Assembly: GCF_964253915.1 (NCBI RefSeq)
Contig: NZ_CAXUSG020000001.1
Location: forward strand, 682,001-746,000
Direction: 5' to 3'
DNA: 64,000 bases
Source: Metarhizobium sp964253915
Lineage (GTDB): Bacteria > Pseudomonadota > Alphaproteobacteria > Rhizobiales > Rhizobiaceae
Numbering within the stretch: the first letter of the stretch is position 1; each line of letters opens with the position of its first letter. Below, piece after piece: positions 8,887 to 18,431 of the stretch. The position numbers and the translations under genes are program-made. The notes under the pieces were generated by a model. It had not been told where the DNA came from. It worked only from the letters and a program-made list of their open reading frames with translations, and made no database searches.

Positions 8887-9918
8887 ATGTCCAAAACAGA
8901 TTTGCGCGAAGCCGCGATCACATTGCTGATCGGCGCGGTGGGCGCGGTCCTTGCGGCTTTCCTTTCTTTTCCTGCCCCCTATCTGCTCGGCCCGGCGCTG
9001 CTTTTGACCATCGCCAGCTTCGCCGGCCTCAAGCTTTCCGTGCCGGACTGGATGCGCAACATCTGCTTCGTCATCGTCGGCATCACCATGGGCACCAGTA
9101 TGACGCCGGAGGTGATCGACGCGGCGAAAACCTGGCCGGCGAGCTTCCTGCTCCTCATCCCGGCGGTCATGCTGATCTTCTATGCCGGTTACTTCGTGCT
9201 GCTGAAGACATTCGGTTACGACCGGCAGACGGCGATGTTGGCGGCATCGCCCGGCCATCTCAGCTTCATCATCAGCCTCGGCGTCGATTCGCGTTGCGAC
9301 GTCGTCACCGTCAGCATCATCCAGAGTGTGCGGGTGCTGGCGCTGACGCTGACGGTGCCGTTCATCGTCGATTTCCTCGGCCTGGTCAGCAGCGAACCGC
9401 CGGTCGTACTCGGCGACATGGCATTGCCGGTGCTGGCAGCCGCGATCGTTGCCTCCGCCGCCATCGGTTTCGTCTTCCTCAAGCTGAAATTTCCGGCTGC
9501 CTTGCTGCTTGGTGGTGTTGTCGTGTCGATTTCCACCCATGTCACCGGTTTTGTGCATGGCGGCGTGCCGGCATGGATCACCACGCCGGTCTATGTCGTG
9601 CTCGGCTGCATGATCGGCTCGCGTTTCTCAGGCATTTCGATCATGGCGCTGCGGACGGCGTTTTTCGCTGGCGTGGTGGTGACATTGCTCGTCACCGTCG
9701 CCGCCGGGGCGATTTCACTGTTCGTGTCCTGGCTCACGGGTGTGCCGCTGAATGCGGTGTTGATCGCCTTCGCTCCCGGCGGACTGGAAACCATGGCGGC
9801 AATGGCGGTCATGATGCATGTCGATGCCGCTTATGTCGGTAGCCATCATGTCTTGCGCCTGTTGTTCCTCTCGGCCTTCATGCCGCTCGTCACCCGCCGC
9901 AACCGGATGAAGGAATAA
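8887..9918 (+). CDS. AbrB-family inner-membrane protein (putative transporter)
   Basis: A 343-aa membrane protein with about nine or ten hydrophobic segments. It shows two halves of the AbrB/ammonia-monooxygenase-like family (PF05145), each with a proline/glycine-rich entry such as FPAPYLLGPALLL and VPDWMRNICFVIVGITMG; AASPGHLSFIISLG and APGGLETMAAMA are the recurring motifs. Despite the family name it is not the AbrB transcription factor. Its substrate is unknown. It stands alone between the repeat and gntK. Confidence 0.8.
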   Translation: MSKTDLREAAITLLIGAVGAVLAAFLSFPAPYLLGPALLLTIASFAGLKLSVPDWMRNICFVIVGITMGTSMTPEVIDAAKTWPASFLLLIPAVMLIFYAGYFVLLKTFGYDRQTAMLAASPGHLSFIISLGVDSRCDVVTVSIIQSVRVLALTLTVPFIVDFLGLVSSEPPVVLGDMALPVLAAAIVASAAIGFVFLKLKFPAALLLGGVVVSISTHVTGFVHGGVPAWITTPVYVVLGCMIGSRFSGISIMALRTAFFAGVVVTLLVTVAAGAISLFVSWLTGVPLNAVLIAFAPGGLETMAAMAVMMHVDAAYVGSHHVLRLLFLSAFMPLVTRRNRMKE

Positions 9919-9996
9919 GCTTACGGTCCACCACTTGGAATGCCGGTTTTGCGGCGTTAGGGTTTCAGCGGGAAGGGCCTTCACGGTAAGGATGGA

Positions 9997-10536
9997 ATGA
10001 CAGTGACGATTGACCACGGCAACAGGGCCATCTGCGTCATGGGTGTCAGCGGCAGTGGCAAGACGTCTGTCGGCGAAAGGTTGGCTGAGGTCTACGGCGT
10101 GCGTTTCATCGAAGGCGACAGCCTGCATTCCTCCGCCAATGTCGAAAAAATGGCTCGTGGCACCCCACTCGATGACGAAGACCGCTGGCCCTGGCTCGAT
10201 GCGATCGGCGCCGAGATCCATCGGACGCTTGCTGCAGGCAGCGGGCTGGTGGTTTCGTGCTCGGCGCTCAAGCGGATCTATCGCGAGCGTTTGAGAACGG
10301 CAGCGGGCGGAAAGCTGATTTTCGTCTATCTCGATGGATCGAAAGAACTGCTGTCGAAACGCATGGGCGCCCGAACCGGCCATTTTATGCCGGCCTCCCT
10401 GCTCGAAAGCCAGTTGCAGACGCTGGAAGTGCCGACCGGTGAACCGGGCGTTGTCACCGTCGGCATCGACGGTTCTGTGGAGGAGATCGTGGCGCGGGTG
10501 CTTGCTGGCCTTGAGCCGCTATTCCAGGCGGGTTGA
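9997..10536 (+). CDS. gntK: Gluconokinase
   Basis: Phosphorylates D-gluconate to 6-phosphogluconate for the Entner-Doudoroff or pentose-phosphate pathway. The P-loop is GVSGSGKTS (about residues 17-25), followed by FIEGDSLHSSANVEKMARGTPLDDEDRWPWL split across the conserved GD.LH and PL.D.DR.PWL motifs of the GntK family. Length of 179 aa is normal. Only the 3' end (18 bases) overlaps the convergent gene downstream. The nearest gluconate permease is not in the window. Confidence 0.93.
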   Translation: MTVTIDHGNRAICVMGVSGSGKTSVGERLAEVYGVRFIEGDSLHSSANVEKMARGTPLDDEDRWPWLDAIGAEIHRTLAAGSGLVVSCSALKRIYRERLRTAAGGKLIFVYLDGSKELLSKRMGARTGHFMPASLLESQLQTLEVPTGEPGVVTVGIDGSVEEIVARVLAGLEPLFQAG

Positions 10537-11172
10537 GGAAAACAGCGGCTTTGGCTCGCCATCTGTCTTCTTGCCCGAGACAAAGGGTCGTGACGCCGAT
10601 GCCGTGACGACGCTTTGGGCATTGCTCGATGTCGCCTCGTCCAGCTGCACGTTGTGGGAATGCAGGATGTCGACCAGTCTTGCAAATGCAGGCAAGGAAA
10701 GATCGTCCGAATCCTGGACGTTGTGGCTGCCGGTAACATGACCCAGCCGGGCTGCACTCGTCACGACGACGCAGAAACCTTTTGCGCGAAGCTCCTTCCT
10801 GGCCTTCAGGTCGCTGGTGTCGCCAGATACGAGGTTGCTCAGTTTGAGTTTTATCTTGCTGGCGTTGGAGTGTTCGAGGAAGTCATATTCATGGCAGAAA
10901 TAGCCAAGGCTCTGGATACCGTCTTTGCACTGGAAGCTGTATCTCGCCATCTTCGCGAGCGCCTTCATCATGTTGCTTTTGCTCTTGGACAAAAGGACAA
11001 CGGCGGTATCGTTCCAGATCTGCAGAAATCGATTGGTCTGCTCCTGCTTGTGCAGGGCAACCAGATCTCTGCAATCGACGCCTACAGGCGATTCGACCAG
11101 CAGGCTGAAGAGACCCCAGGAATTTGCCAGGCCGCTCGGATTTTCGGTTGTCGAGATCACCCCGAGATACAT
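10519..11172 (-). CDS. Orphan hypothetical protein
   Basis: A 217-aa protein I do not recognise. It has no signal peptide or membrane segment. Lysine- and serine-rich stretches (LLSKSKSNMMKALAKMARY, HSNASKIKLKLSNL) are unlike the neighbours. ATG at 11172 has a strong GGAGGGG four to ten bases upstream; the frame extends to 11202 without such a site. It overlaps the gntK end by 18 bases tail to tail. Base composition looks less GC-rich than flanking genes, so recent acquisition is possible. Confidence 0.65.
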   Translation of the reverse strand: MYLGVISTTENPSGLANSWGLFSLLVESPVGVDCRDLVALHKQEQTNRFLQIWNDTAVVLLSKSKSNMMKALAKMARYSFQCKDGIQSLGYFCHEYDFLEHSNASKIKLKLSNLVSGDTSDLKARKELRAKGFCVVVTSAARLGHVTGSHNVQDSDDLSLPAFARLVDILHSHNVQLDEATSSNAQSVVTASASRPFVSGKKTDGEPKPLFSSTRLE

Positions 11173-11314
11173 GCGCCCCTCCTGCTTCGCACTGTGACAC
11201 ATCGGAAAGATATGTCGTTACGCGCGAAAAGTTTCAGTATGAGGCCTATTACGCAAGCCTTGAGGGTATCTTTGGGTGCCAGAAGGTTAAGGTCGGTATC
11301 GTTACGGAACAGCC

Positions 11315-11353
11315 GGTGCGGACAGGCCCTGCTTGGCAAGGCGTGTCCGCACC
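11315..11353 (-). terminator. Terminator-like hairpin after the DDAH-like gene
   Basis: Ten-bp arms GGTGCGGACA (11315-11324) and TGTCCGCACC (11344-11353) are extended by GCC/GGC. It lies 10 bases beyond the stop of the minus-strand gene; no strong U-tract. Confidence 0.65.
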
Positions 11354-11363
11354 CGTCGTCACA

Positions 11364-12287
11364 TCAGGCAGCGCGCTTCAGCGCCTGCGCCATGCAGTGG
11401 ATGCCGCCGCCGGTCTTGGAGATTTCGCTCATGTCGACGGCTGCGACTTCGAAACCGCGGGCGCGCAGCTTCTCGATCAGTGTTTTCGAGGCCGTCGGCG
11501 CGATCACCCGGTCGCCGCCGAGAGACATGAAGTTGCAGCCGAGCGCCATCGTATCCTGGAAAGGAACGTCGATGATTTCGTGGCCCTTGCCCTTCAGCCA
11601 GTCGACGATGCCCGGCTCGGTGCAGGCGAGGCAAACGGCCGTCAGCTTCGGCGCGATCGGCACGACCATCAGGTCGATGTGGACGTAATATTCGTCGATG
11701 AAGGCGAGCCGGGTTTCCCAGCCTTCCTTCTTGAACCATTCCTCCACCTGGCGGGCGCCTTCTTCCTGGGTGCGGGCGCCGCCGCAGCCGATCAGCACGC
11801 AGCCTTCCTCGATGACGTTGAAATCGCCGCCTTCGAAGGTGCCGGCGGTGACCATGTCGTAGATCGGGATGCCGAGCTTTTCATAGGTGCGGATCGCTGC
11901 ATAGTTTTCGCCGCGCCGCCACCAGTTGGCCATGGCGGTGATGATGGCGCCGTAGGGCGTCATGACGCTCGAATCGCGCGAATAGACCTGCATCGGCAGT
12001 TCCGGCGTCGGCTCGTGCCAGTGGATCTTGACGCCGAAATGTTCGTAGGCCGAAACCAGCTCCTTGTGCTGTGCCTGCGCCACCTGGATGTTGCAGGGGT
12101 TTTCCCGCAGGTGCTTGCGCGACAGCGAGCTGGTCGCCAGGTGCCGGAGATAGGCGGGCGAACCGAGCAGGACGTCGGTCAGCGGGTCGGTTTCGTTGCT
12201 GAAGCCCCAGGCGGTCAGCGGCTTGGTGCCGCCCTGGAGATTGCGGCGCTGCAGGGAAAAGGGTTCGTTGAAGGGGCTTTGCGTCAT
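11364..12287 (-). CDS. Amidinotransferase/DDAH-superfamily hydrolase
   Basis: A 307-aa cytoplasmic enzyme of the guanidino-group-modifying superfamily (dimethylarginine dimethylaminohydrolase, arginine deiminase, amidinotransferase). The superfamily uses a C-terminal Cys and a central His. Here GGGIHCMAQ (about residues 296-304) supplies the Cys and EYYVHIDLM (about 199-207) the His; EGGDFNV is the conserved acidic segment. The start at 12287 gives MTQSPFNEPFSLQRRN; the open frame continues upstream only into the neighbouring gene. It lies 28 bases downstream of the M20 gene, so one operon. The exact substrate (arginine, methylarginine or other guanidino compound) cannot be read. Confidence 0.8.
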   Translation of the reverse strand: MTQSPFNEPFSLQRRNLQGGTKPLTAWGFSNETDPLTDVLLGSPAYLRHLATSSLSRKHLRENPCNIQVAQAQHKELVSAYEHFGVKIHWHEPTPELPMQVYSRDSSVMTPYGAIITAMANWWRRGENYAAIRTYEKLGIPIYDMVTAGTFEGGDFNVIEEGCVLIGCGGARTQEEGARQVEEWFKKEGWETRLAFIDEYYVHIDLMVVPIAPKLTAVCLACTEPGIVDWLKGKGHEIIDVPFQDTMALGCNFMSLGGDRVIAPTASKTLIEKLRARGFEVAAVDMSEISKTGGGIHCMAQALKRAA

Positions 12288-12315
12288 GATCTTTGCTCCG
12301 TTGTCGTTGTTGTTG

Positions 12316-13896
12316 TCATGCGGTCTTGAAGTTCGGGATCCACCAGTCGCGGCCACGGGCGGTGGTGACATATTCCGGCCAGCGGAAATCGATCGGCGGC
12401 GGGTAGTCGCAGAGCGGCGGGGTCCATTTGGTGCCGCCCACGCCGCCGCCGGTGCGCTCCAGGAATTCGCGTTTCGTCGCCTCCCGCATTGTCTCGTCTT
12501 CCAGAAGACGCAACGCTGCATGGGCAATGACGCTTGCCGCCGTCACCACCGTCGGGTCGATGGTGGCCGGGATGCCGCCGAGCGCATTCATCACCCAGCC
12601 GGGATAAGCATAGCCCTTGGGTGCCTTCAGCGCCGGGCGGGCAATGTAGAAGCGTGCCGTCGGGGCGTGCCAGGTCATGTCGGTGTAATCGTCCGAGGTG
12701 GAGTTCTGCTGCGACGGCGGCAGGTCGCGCCGCAGGATCGCTTCCGCCTCCTGCGGCGAAATCAGCTTTTCCATCTCGTCGATGAAGGGGTCGGCCATCG
12801 GTTCGAGGCCGAGGTTTTTCTGGATGTCGCGGGCGACGTCCTTCGCCGCCTCGTCCCAGCGCGGCGCGCCGACATGCTGCAGCGATTGCCAGACGAGATC
12901 GGCCATGGCGTGGTTGGCCAGCCCGTGCCGCGACTTGCAGACCCAGTGGCGCTCATAACGGCAGCCGGTCATCGCGGCAGCGGCGGCGGCGTTGCGGTCG
13001 AGCACGGAGGTCACCTGCTCGGCCATCGCCAGCGTCGGCATGCGCATCATGTACTGGATTTCCGCAAGTCCTGCCGGCAGGTTGTCGGCGGTCGCCTGTC
13101 CGGCGGTCAGGATCGCCTCGCTGATCGACCAGCCGCCCTGATGCGTCAGCATCGAATCACGCAGGGCCTTGGAGGCCATGTACATGGTCATCAGCGCATC
13201 GTTGGCGCCCGGCGCGCGAACGGCGGAATGCGCCTGCGGAATCGGTGCGTCGTCGCTGCGGCCCCAGAGTTCCGGCTGGTCGCAGATGAAGCGGTAGATC
13301 ATCGAATAGGCGGCACCGCAATGCGTATTCCAGCGCACCGTGTTGCACATCGGCAGCATGTAGAAGGGATGGAAGGAAAACATCGCATCGAGGCCGTCGT
13401 AATAGCCTTTCGCCGCGTGGATCGGCTTCGAGCCGCGCACCTTCTCCGCCGGTTCGCCGGTGAAACGCAACGTGCCCTTGATGCCGAAATGCTGCATGGC
13501 CGCCTTGGTGGCCAGCAATCCGCCGAGCGAACCCATGCCGAGCGCCGAATGCGGGTCCGTATGGCCGCCGGCCTCGTAGCCCAACGTATCGCGCGGCTGG
13601 CGGACCGTCGTGGCCGCCTGGCAGTTGCCCGGTACGGCGTCATATTCACCGTACATGCCGATGGTCGGCCCCGGTCCGTTCGACCAGTGGGCGCAAAAAG
13701 CCGTCGGCATGCCGCCCGAGCCTTCCTCGACGGAAAAACCTTCGCGGCGCAGCAGATCAACATAGAAGGCGCAGGATTCGTATTCGCGCCATGCCGTTTC
13801 GCCGAGTTCGAAGATTTTTGCCGTCCAGGCAGAAAGCTCCGGACGGATCGCCTGGATGTGGTTCAAGGCATGGATTTGCGCCGGTGAAGCGGTCAT
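12316..13896 (-). CDS. M20-family amidohydrolase (AbgB-like)
   Basis: A zinc-dependent amidohydrolase of 526 aa related to aminobenzoyl-glutamate utilisation protein B. The family metal/active-site region reads GMYGEYDAVPG (about residues 79-89) and a second segment GHTDPHSALGMGSLGG. Other M20 hallmarks include LRFTGEPAEKVRGSKP and FSFHPFYMLP. It probably cleaves an N-acyl or N-carbamoyl amino-acid-like substrate. It is divergent from the LysR gene 139 bases away and co-transcribed with the DDAH-like hydrolase. Confidence 0.82.
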   Translation of the reverse strand: MTASPAQIHALNHIQAIRPELSAWTAKIFELGETAWREYESCAFYVDLLRREGFSVEEGSGGMPTAFCAHWSNGPGPTIGMYGEYDAVPGNCQAATTVRQPRDTLGYEAGGHTDPHSALGMGSLGGLLATKAAMQHFGIKGTLRFTGEPAEKVRGSKPIHAAKGYYDGLDAMFSFHPFYMLPMCNTVRWNTHCGAAYSMIYRFICDQPELWGRSDDAPIPQAHSAVRAPGANDALMTMYMASKALRDSMLTHQGGWSISEAILTAGQATADNLPAGLAEIQYMMRMPTLAMAEQVTSVLDRNAAAAAAMTGCRYERHWVCKSRHGLANHAMADLVWQSLQHVGAPRWDEAAKDVARDIQKNLGLEPMADPFIDEMEKLISPQEAEAILRRDLPPSQQNSTSDDYTDMTWHAPTARFYIARPALKAPKGYAYPGWVMNALGGIPATIDPTVVTAASVIAHAALRLLEDETMREATKREFLERTGGGVGGTKWTPPLCDYPPPIDFRWPEYVTTARGRDWWIPNFKTA

Positions 13897-14035
13897 GAAA
13901 ATCTTCTCCCATTTTGATTTTCAGTAAAACCCCGAACGCCGCGTCGAAAAAGTGAAATGTTTTTCCTGCTTCGACAAATTTCGTTCGCCATTGCCCAAAA
14001 TCCGGACTAGCTTTTGCAAGAGGGAAGGAGGCGCG

Positions 14036-14932
14036 ATGCAGAGAATCCCGTCGATGCAGGCCCTGAGGGCGCTGGAAAGTTTCGCCCGCCACGGCACGGT
14101 GTGGAAGGCGGCCGACGAGCTGCATCTCACCCGCAGCGCCGTCAGCCACCAGCTGCGATTGCTGGAGCGCGAACTCGGCTTCCAGATCTTGAACCGTATC
14201 GGCACGCGCATCGAGCTGACGCAGCAGGGCGTCGGTTATGCTGCAGACATTCGCCAGGCCTTGAGCGCTATTTCCGGTTCCGCTTCCCGTTATGCCGGCC
14301 GTGGCGTCAGTGGCGCCATTACTGTCAGCTCGACACCCGGCTTCGCCTCCAACTGGCTCTGCAACTATATTTCCGCCTTTCGCGAGGCCTATCCCGATAT
14401 CCGCATTTCGGTGGTGACGCCGCGGCGGCTCGATGATGTCAGTAATCCGGACGTCGATATCTTCATCGCTTTCGGCACCGGCAACTGGCCGAACATGCAG
14501 GTGGAACGGTTGATGGACACCGAGTTTTCGCCGCTCTGCAGCCCGGCGCTGCTCAACAAGATCGGTGGTCTCGGGGAACCCGAAGACCTCAAGAAAGCCT
14601 GCCTGCTGCATCTGACCGATCACGAGGACTGGCAAAACTGGTTTGCGCTGACCGGGGTCGATAGCGATTATGCCGCGTCCGGCATCATCTTTTCCGACAT
14701 GAACCTCGTTTTCGCCGCCGCCTTGTCGGGGCAGGGCATCGCAATGGGAGACCGCTTCACCTGTCGGCATGCGATGAAAAGCGGCCAGCTGGTGCGCCCC
14801 TTCGATGTCGGGATCTCGTCGCAGCGTTCCTATTATCTTGTGGCCTCCGAGGCGAAAGCGGATAGCCAGGCCGTGGTGGCCTTTTGCGACTGGTTGCGCT
14901 CGGAGATGCTTGAAATTGATGCAGATGCCTGA
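14036..14932 (+). CDS. LysR-type transcriptional regulator (GcvA-like)
   Basis: A 298-aa regulator. The N-terminal helix-turn-helix is seen in ALESFARHGTVWKAADELHL and TRSAVSHQLRLLERELG, then a periplasmic-binding-like effector domain (GAITVSSTPGFASNWL). ATG at 14036 follows GGAAGGAGG by five bases; an in-frame ATG at 13952 has no such site. It is divergent from the M20/DDAH-like operon and precedes the polyamine-type ABC operon, so it likely controls one or both in response to the substrate. Related GcvA-like proteins respond to amino acids. Confidence 0.9.
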   Translation: MQRIPSMQALRALESFARHGTVWKAADELHLTRSAVSHQLRLLERELGFQILNRIGTRIELTQQGVGYAADIRQALSAISGSASRYAGRGVSGAITVSSTPGFASNWLCNYISAFREAYPDIRISVVTPRRLDDVSNPDVDIFIAFGTGNWPNMQVERLMDTEFSPLCSPALLNKIGGLGEPEDLKKACLLHLTDHEDWQNWFALTGVDSDYAASGIIFSDMNLVFAAALSGQGIAMGDRFTCRHAMKSGQLVRPFDVGISSQRSYYLVASEAKADSQAVVAFCDWLRSEMLEIDADA

Positions 14933-15062
14933 GCCTTGGCGGCAATCCGGTCAAGCTTTCGGCAGGAGAACGGCAAATAAAATTTGTCTTCCGCGGAAAA
15001 AGAATTCGTTTGTCGGATGGAAAAAAGGCTCATACCATTTCCAATAAAAGAAGGAATAAGAA

Positions 15063-16142
15063 ATGGGGAAAAGACAGGGAGCTGCCGAACTCACTGCAGT
15101 GGGAATCGGCAAGACCTTCGGTGACTTCCACGCCTTGCGCGACATCTCGCTGACCATCGGTTCCGGCGAATTCCTGACGCTGCTCGGGCCGTCCGGCTCG
15201 GGCAAGAGCACGTTCCTGATGATCCTCGCCGGCTTCGAGGAGGCCACCAGCGGCACGCTGAAGAAGGACGGCATCGACATCACCCGCGTGCCGGCGGAAA
15301 AACGCGCCTTCGGCATGGTCTTTCAGGGGTATGCCCTGTTCCCGCACATGACGGTCGAGCAGAACATCGCCTTTCCGCTGCAGGTGCAGGGCCGGGCGCC
15401 CGGCGAGATCAAGATCCTCGTCGACGATATGATCGATCGCGTCGGCCTGCGCGGCCATGAGAAGAAGCGGCCTTCCGGCCTGTCCGGCGGCCAGCAGCAG
15501 CGTGTGGCGCTCGCTCGCGCCCTGGTGTTCGAGCCGGCCGTTCTGTTGCTCGACGAACCCTTTTCGGCGCTCGACAAGAACCTGCGCGTCTCGATGCAGG
15601 AGGAAGTGCGCCGCCTGCACCAGGAGCTCGGCACCACCTTCGTTTTCGTCACCCACGACCAGTCGGAAGCACTGGCGCTGTCCACCCGGATCGGCATCTT
15701 CAACCAGGGTCACCTGCAGCAGCTCGATACGCCGAAACAGGTCTACGAGCGCCCGGCCAACCGCTTCGTGGCGGAGTTTTTGGGTGACGTGAACATCCTG
15801 CCGCTCAGCGAGGCACAGGCGACCGGCAATGGCGGTGAGGCGATGTTCGAAGGCCGGCAGATCCGGCTGATCGCGCCGGGGGAAACGGTCACCAAACAAT
15901 TCGCCATCCGGCCGGAGCATATGGTGCTGACGCAAAAGGCGCCTGACGAAGGCAACATGCTGCAGGCGGAGATCGAGGGGGTCACCTATCTCGGTTCGGA
16001 AACGCGCTTTGCCCTTAAGACGCTGGGCGGCACGCCGATCGTGCTGCAGATGCCGACGCGGGAGGTGAGCGCGGAGTTCGAGCCGGGCCGCACCGTCTGG
16101 GCCGGCTGGCCAGCCACCCAGGGTTTTTTCGTCGGAAACTGA
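15063..16142 (+). CDS. Polyamine/iron-type ABC transporter ATPase (PotA-like)
   Basis: Importer ATPase of 359 aa. Walker A is GPSGSGKST (about residues 42-50), Q-loop VFQGYALFPHM, signature LSGGQQQRVALARAL, Walker B VLLLDEPFSALD. A C-terminal TOBE domain begins around residue 255 (FVAEFLGDVNILPL). It heads a four-gene cluster with a PotD-type binding protein and two permeases. Neighbouring guanidino-type enzymes suggest an amino-guanidino or polyamine substrate; that is inference. Confidence 0.9.
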   Translation: MGKRQGAAELTAVGIGKTFGDFHALRDISLTIGSGEFLTLLGPSGSGKSTFLMILAGFEEATSGTLKKDGIDITRVPAEKRAFGMVFQGYALFPHMTVEQNIAFPLQVQGRAPGEIKILVDDMIDRVGLRGHEKKRPSGLSGGQQQRVALARALVFEPAVLLLDEPFSALDKNLRVSMQEEVRRLHQELGTTFVFVTHDQSEALALSTRIGIFNQGHLQQLDTPKQVYERPANRFVAEFLGDVNILPLSEAQATGNGGEAMFEGRQIRLIAPGETVTKQFAIRPEHMVLTQKAPDEGNMLQAEIEGVTYLGSETRFALKTLGGTPIVLQMPTREVSAEFEPGRTVWAGWPATQGFFVGN

Positions 16143-16225
16143 CCACCGGGTGCGTCCCGGTCGTGAAAGAATAAACAGAAGGACGGCGCGGCAAGCGACC
16201 GCCTTATAACCAGAGGAGAACTTGC

Positions 16226-17293
16226 ATGACCCAATTCAACCTGACCCGCCGTCGCTTTACGCAGATGGCGGCGCTGATGCTGACCACCAGCCCGATCGCG
16301 CTCAATGCCTCGCGCGCCATGGCCGCCGAAGGCGAACTGGTGTTCGTCAACTGGGGGGGAGATGCCGGCACGGCCTACGACAAGGCCTATGGCGCACCGT
16401 TCAAGGAAGAGGCCGGCATCACCGTCAAGCAGGACGGTTCCGGCCCGACGGAAGGCGCGATTGCCGCGCAGGTCGAGAGCGGCAAGCCGAGCTGGGATAT
16501 CGTCGATGCCGACCCGTTCTCCGCCCAGGCGCTCGGCAAGAAAGGCATGATCGAGCCGATCGACTACGCCATCGTCGACAAGACCAAGATGCGCGAAGGT
16601 TTCGGCTGGGAATATGCCGCTTCGACCTACTTCTTCTCCTACATCATTGCCTATGACGCCTCGAAGTTCGGCGACAAGGTGCCGACCGGCATGGCGGACT
16701 TCTTCGACGTCGAAAAATTCCCGGGCAAGCGCTCGCTCTACAAGTGGGGCGCCGGCATGTGGGAAGCGGCGCTGCTGGCCGATGGCGTCGAGCCCTCGAA
16801 GCTCTATCCGCTCGATCTCGAGCGCGCCCACAAGAAGATCGCCGCCTTTAAGGACAATATCGTCTCCTATTGGGGTGGCGGTTCCGAAAGCCAGTCGGTG
16901 CTGTTGAACGGCGAAGCCTCGATGGCGCTGATCTGGTCGACCCGCGCCAGCCTGATCGAGAAGGATTCCGGCGGTTCGATCAAGTTCGTCTGGGACCAGG
17001 GCCTGATCTCGCCCGGCGCCATGGCGGTGCTGAAGGGCAATCCCGGCGGCAAGGAAGCGGCGATGAAGTTCATCGCCAGCGCCCAGGACCCGAAGAAGCA
17101 GGTCATCATGTTCGAAATGCTCGGCCAGGGCCCGGCCAACCCGGCCGCCGACGCGCTCTTGTCTGCCGAACAGGCACGCCTCAACCCGGTCGACCCGGCC
17201 AACATGTCGAAGCAGGTCGCGCTCGACATGGCTTGGTACGAAACCAACTACGGCCCGGCGCTGGACGAGTACACTAAGATCATCTCGGCCTGA
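16226..17293 (+). CDS. PotD/PotF-type extracellular solute-binding protein
   Basis: A 355-aa periplasmic binding protein with an N-terminal LTRRRFTQMAALMLTTS signal that resembles a twin-arginine leader, cleaved near AMAAEG (about residue 34). The mature start GELVFVNWGGDAG and internal DIVDADPFSAQALGKKGMIEP match the polyamine-type family (SBP_bac_8). It is the second gene of the importer, followed by a 307-base spacer with a hairpin and a repeat before the permeases. Confidence 0.9.
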   Translation: MTQFNLTRRRFTQMAALMLTTSPIALNASRAMAAEGELVFVNWGGDAGTAYDKAYGAPFKEEAGITVKQDGSGPTEGAIAAQVESGKPSWDIVDADPFSAQALGKKGMIEPIDYAIVDKTKMREGFGWEYAASTYFFSYIIAYDASKFGDKVPTGMADFFDVEKFPGKRSLYKWGAGMWEAALLADGVEPSKLYPLDLERAHKKIAAFKDNIVSYWGGGSESQSVLLNGEASMALIWSTRASLIEKDSGGSIKFVWDQGLISPGAMAVLKGNPGGKEAAMKFIASAQDPKKQVIMFEMLGQGPANPAADALLSAEQARLNPVDPANMSKQVALDMAWYETNYGPALDEYTKIISA

Positions 17294-17298
17294 TTGGA

Positions 17299-17318
17299 GA
17301 GGGGCGCTTCTGCCCCTC
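17299..17318 (+). promoter_or_regulatory. Hairpin after the binding-protein gene
   Basis: GAGGGGC (17299-17305) pairs with GCCCCTC (17312-17318) over a six-base loop, starting six bases after the stop codon. It is a likely partial terminator or mRNA stabiliser. Confidence 0.5.
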
Positions 17319-17528
17319 ATCTGCCTGCCGGTTTCTTCCCCCCGTTCGCGGGGAGAAGAGATTGCGCCGAACCGTTTAGCCGCCTCTCGCCGTCCGGCGG
17401 ATCTGTCACGTCTCGTGGCAGGCGGAGAGAGGCGATGCAAAAGGCCGCGGCACATGGCTGCATAGTTCCCTCTCCCTGCATGCAGGGAGAGGGTTAGGGG
17501 AAGGGGCCATACGCCGAGGCAAAGGCGA
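17319..17528. repeat. Rhizobial intergenic repeat with a 26-bp palindrome
   Basis: The spacer before the permeases carries dispersed-repeat-like text (TGCCCCTCATCTGCCTGCCGG, CGCGGGGAGAAGAG) related to the element at 30.57-30.69 kb. It ends with a perfect palindrome CCCTCTCCCTGCA (17468-17480) with 17481-17493 and no loop. No gene is seen. Confidence 0.6.
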
Positions 17529-17600
17529 TTGGCAAAAATTCTCTGCAAGGCAGGCGTGCGAAACCTGTTTGCCGGCAAGGGAATCGAGGAGGGATCGAGG

Positions 17601-18425
17601 ATGAGCGAGAGGATGAAACCGGCCCTGCTGTTCGGCCCGCTGGTGCTGTTCCTGTGCCTTGCCTATTTCGTGCCCTTCCTCGGCGTCATGCAGTGGAGCG
17701 TCACCCTGCCGGAGCCCGGGGTCGGGCAATATGTCAAGGCCGTCTCCGACCCGTTGATCATCTCGGTGTTCATCCGGACCTTCCGCATCTGTCTGATCGT
17801 TACCATCCTCTCCATCGCTGCCGCCTATTGCATCGCTTATGTCTGGGTGCGCGGCACGCCGATGCAGCGGCTGGCCATGGAAATCTGCATTCTCATTCCC
17901 TTCTGGATCTCGATCCTGACCCGCTCCTTCGGCTGGGTGGCGCTGCTCACCAATCGCGGCCTGATCAACACCTGGCTGCAGCAGATCGGCATCATTTCCG
18001 AACCTCTGACGCTGGTGCGCAACGAATTCGGCGTCGTGCTCGGCATGACGCATTTCCTCATTCCTTTCGCCGTCTTCCCGATTGCGTCCGCCATGCGCAG
18101 CCTCGACGAGCGGGTGCTGATGGCTGCCCGCGGCATGGGTGCCACACGGCTGCGCACCTTCTGGGCGATCTTCGTGCCGATGACGCTGCCGGGCGTGCTT
18201 GGCGCCGGCATCATCGTCTTCGTCTTCGCGCTCGGCTTCTTCATCACGCCGGCCATCCTCGGCGGCGGCCGCAGCGTCATGATCGCCGAACTGATCTATC
18301 TCCGGCTGTTCCAAAGCCCCGACTGGGGCCTGGGCGCCGCCATGAGCGTCATCCTGATGCTGATCGTTGCCGGCCTGCTGGCGCTGATGATGCGTTATGC
18401 GCGTCCCAAATCCATGTTGCGGTGA
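17601..18425 (+). CDS. Polyamine-type ABC transporter permease (PotB-like)
   Basis: A 274-aa permease with six hydrophobic segments. The EAA loop reads VLMAARGMGATRLRTFWAIF. The start at 17601 (MSERMKPALLFGPL) follows GGATCGAGG; the frame runs upstream into the repeat. The TFRICLIVTILSIAAAYCIAY segment is typical of PotB. It lies six bases before the second permease. Confidence 0.88.
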   Translation: MSERMKPALLFGPLVLFLCLAYFVPFLGVMQWSVTLPEPGVGQYVKAVSDPLIISVFIRTFRICLIVTILSIAAAYCIAYVWVRGTPMQRLAMEICILIPFWISILTRSFGWVALLTNRGLINTWLQQIGIISEPLTLVRNEFGVVLGMTHFLIPFAVFPIASAMRSLDERVLMAARGMGATRLRTFWAIFVPMTLPGVLGAGIIVFVFALGFFITPAILGGGRSVMIAELIYLRLFQSPDWGLGAAMSVILMLIVAGLLALMMRYARPKSMLR

Positions 18426-18431
18426 CCGGCC

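Noticed and set aside
12196..13887. 563-residue plus-strand frame
   Set aside because: Antisense to the M20 amidohydrolase; Arg-rich translation without domain signs.
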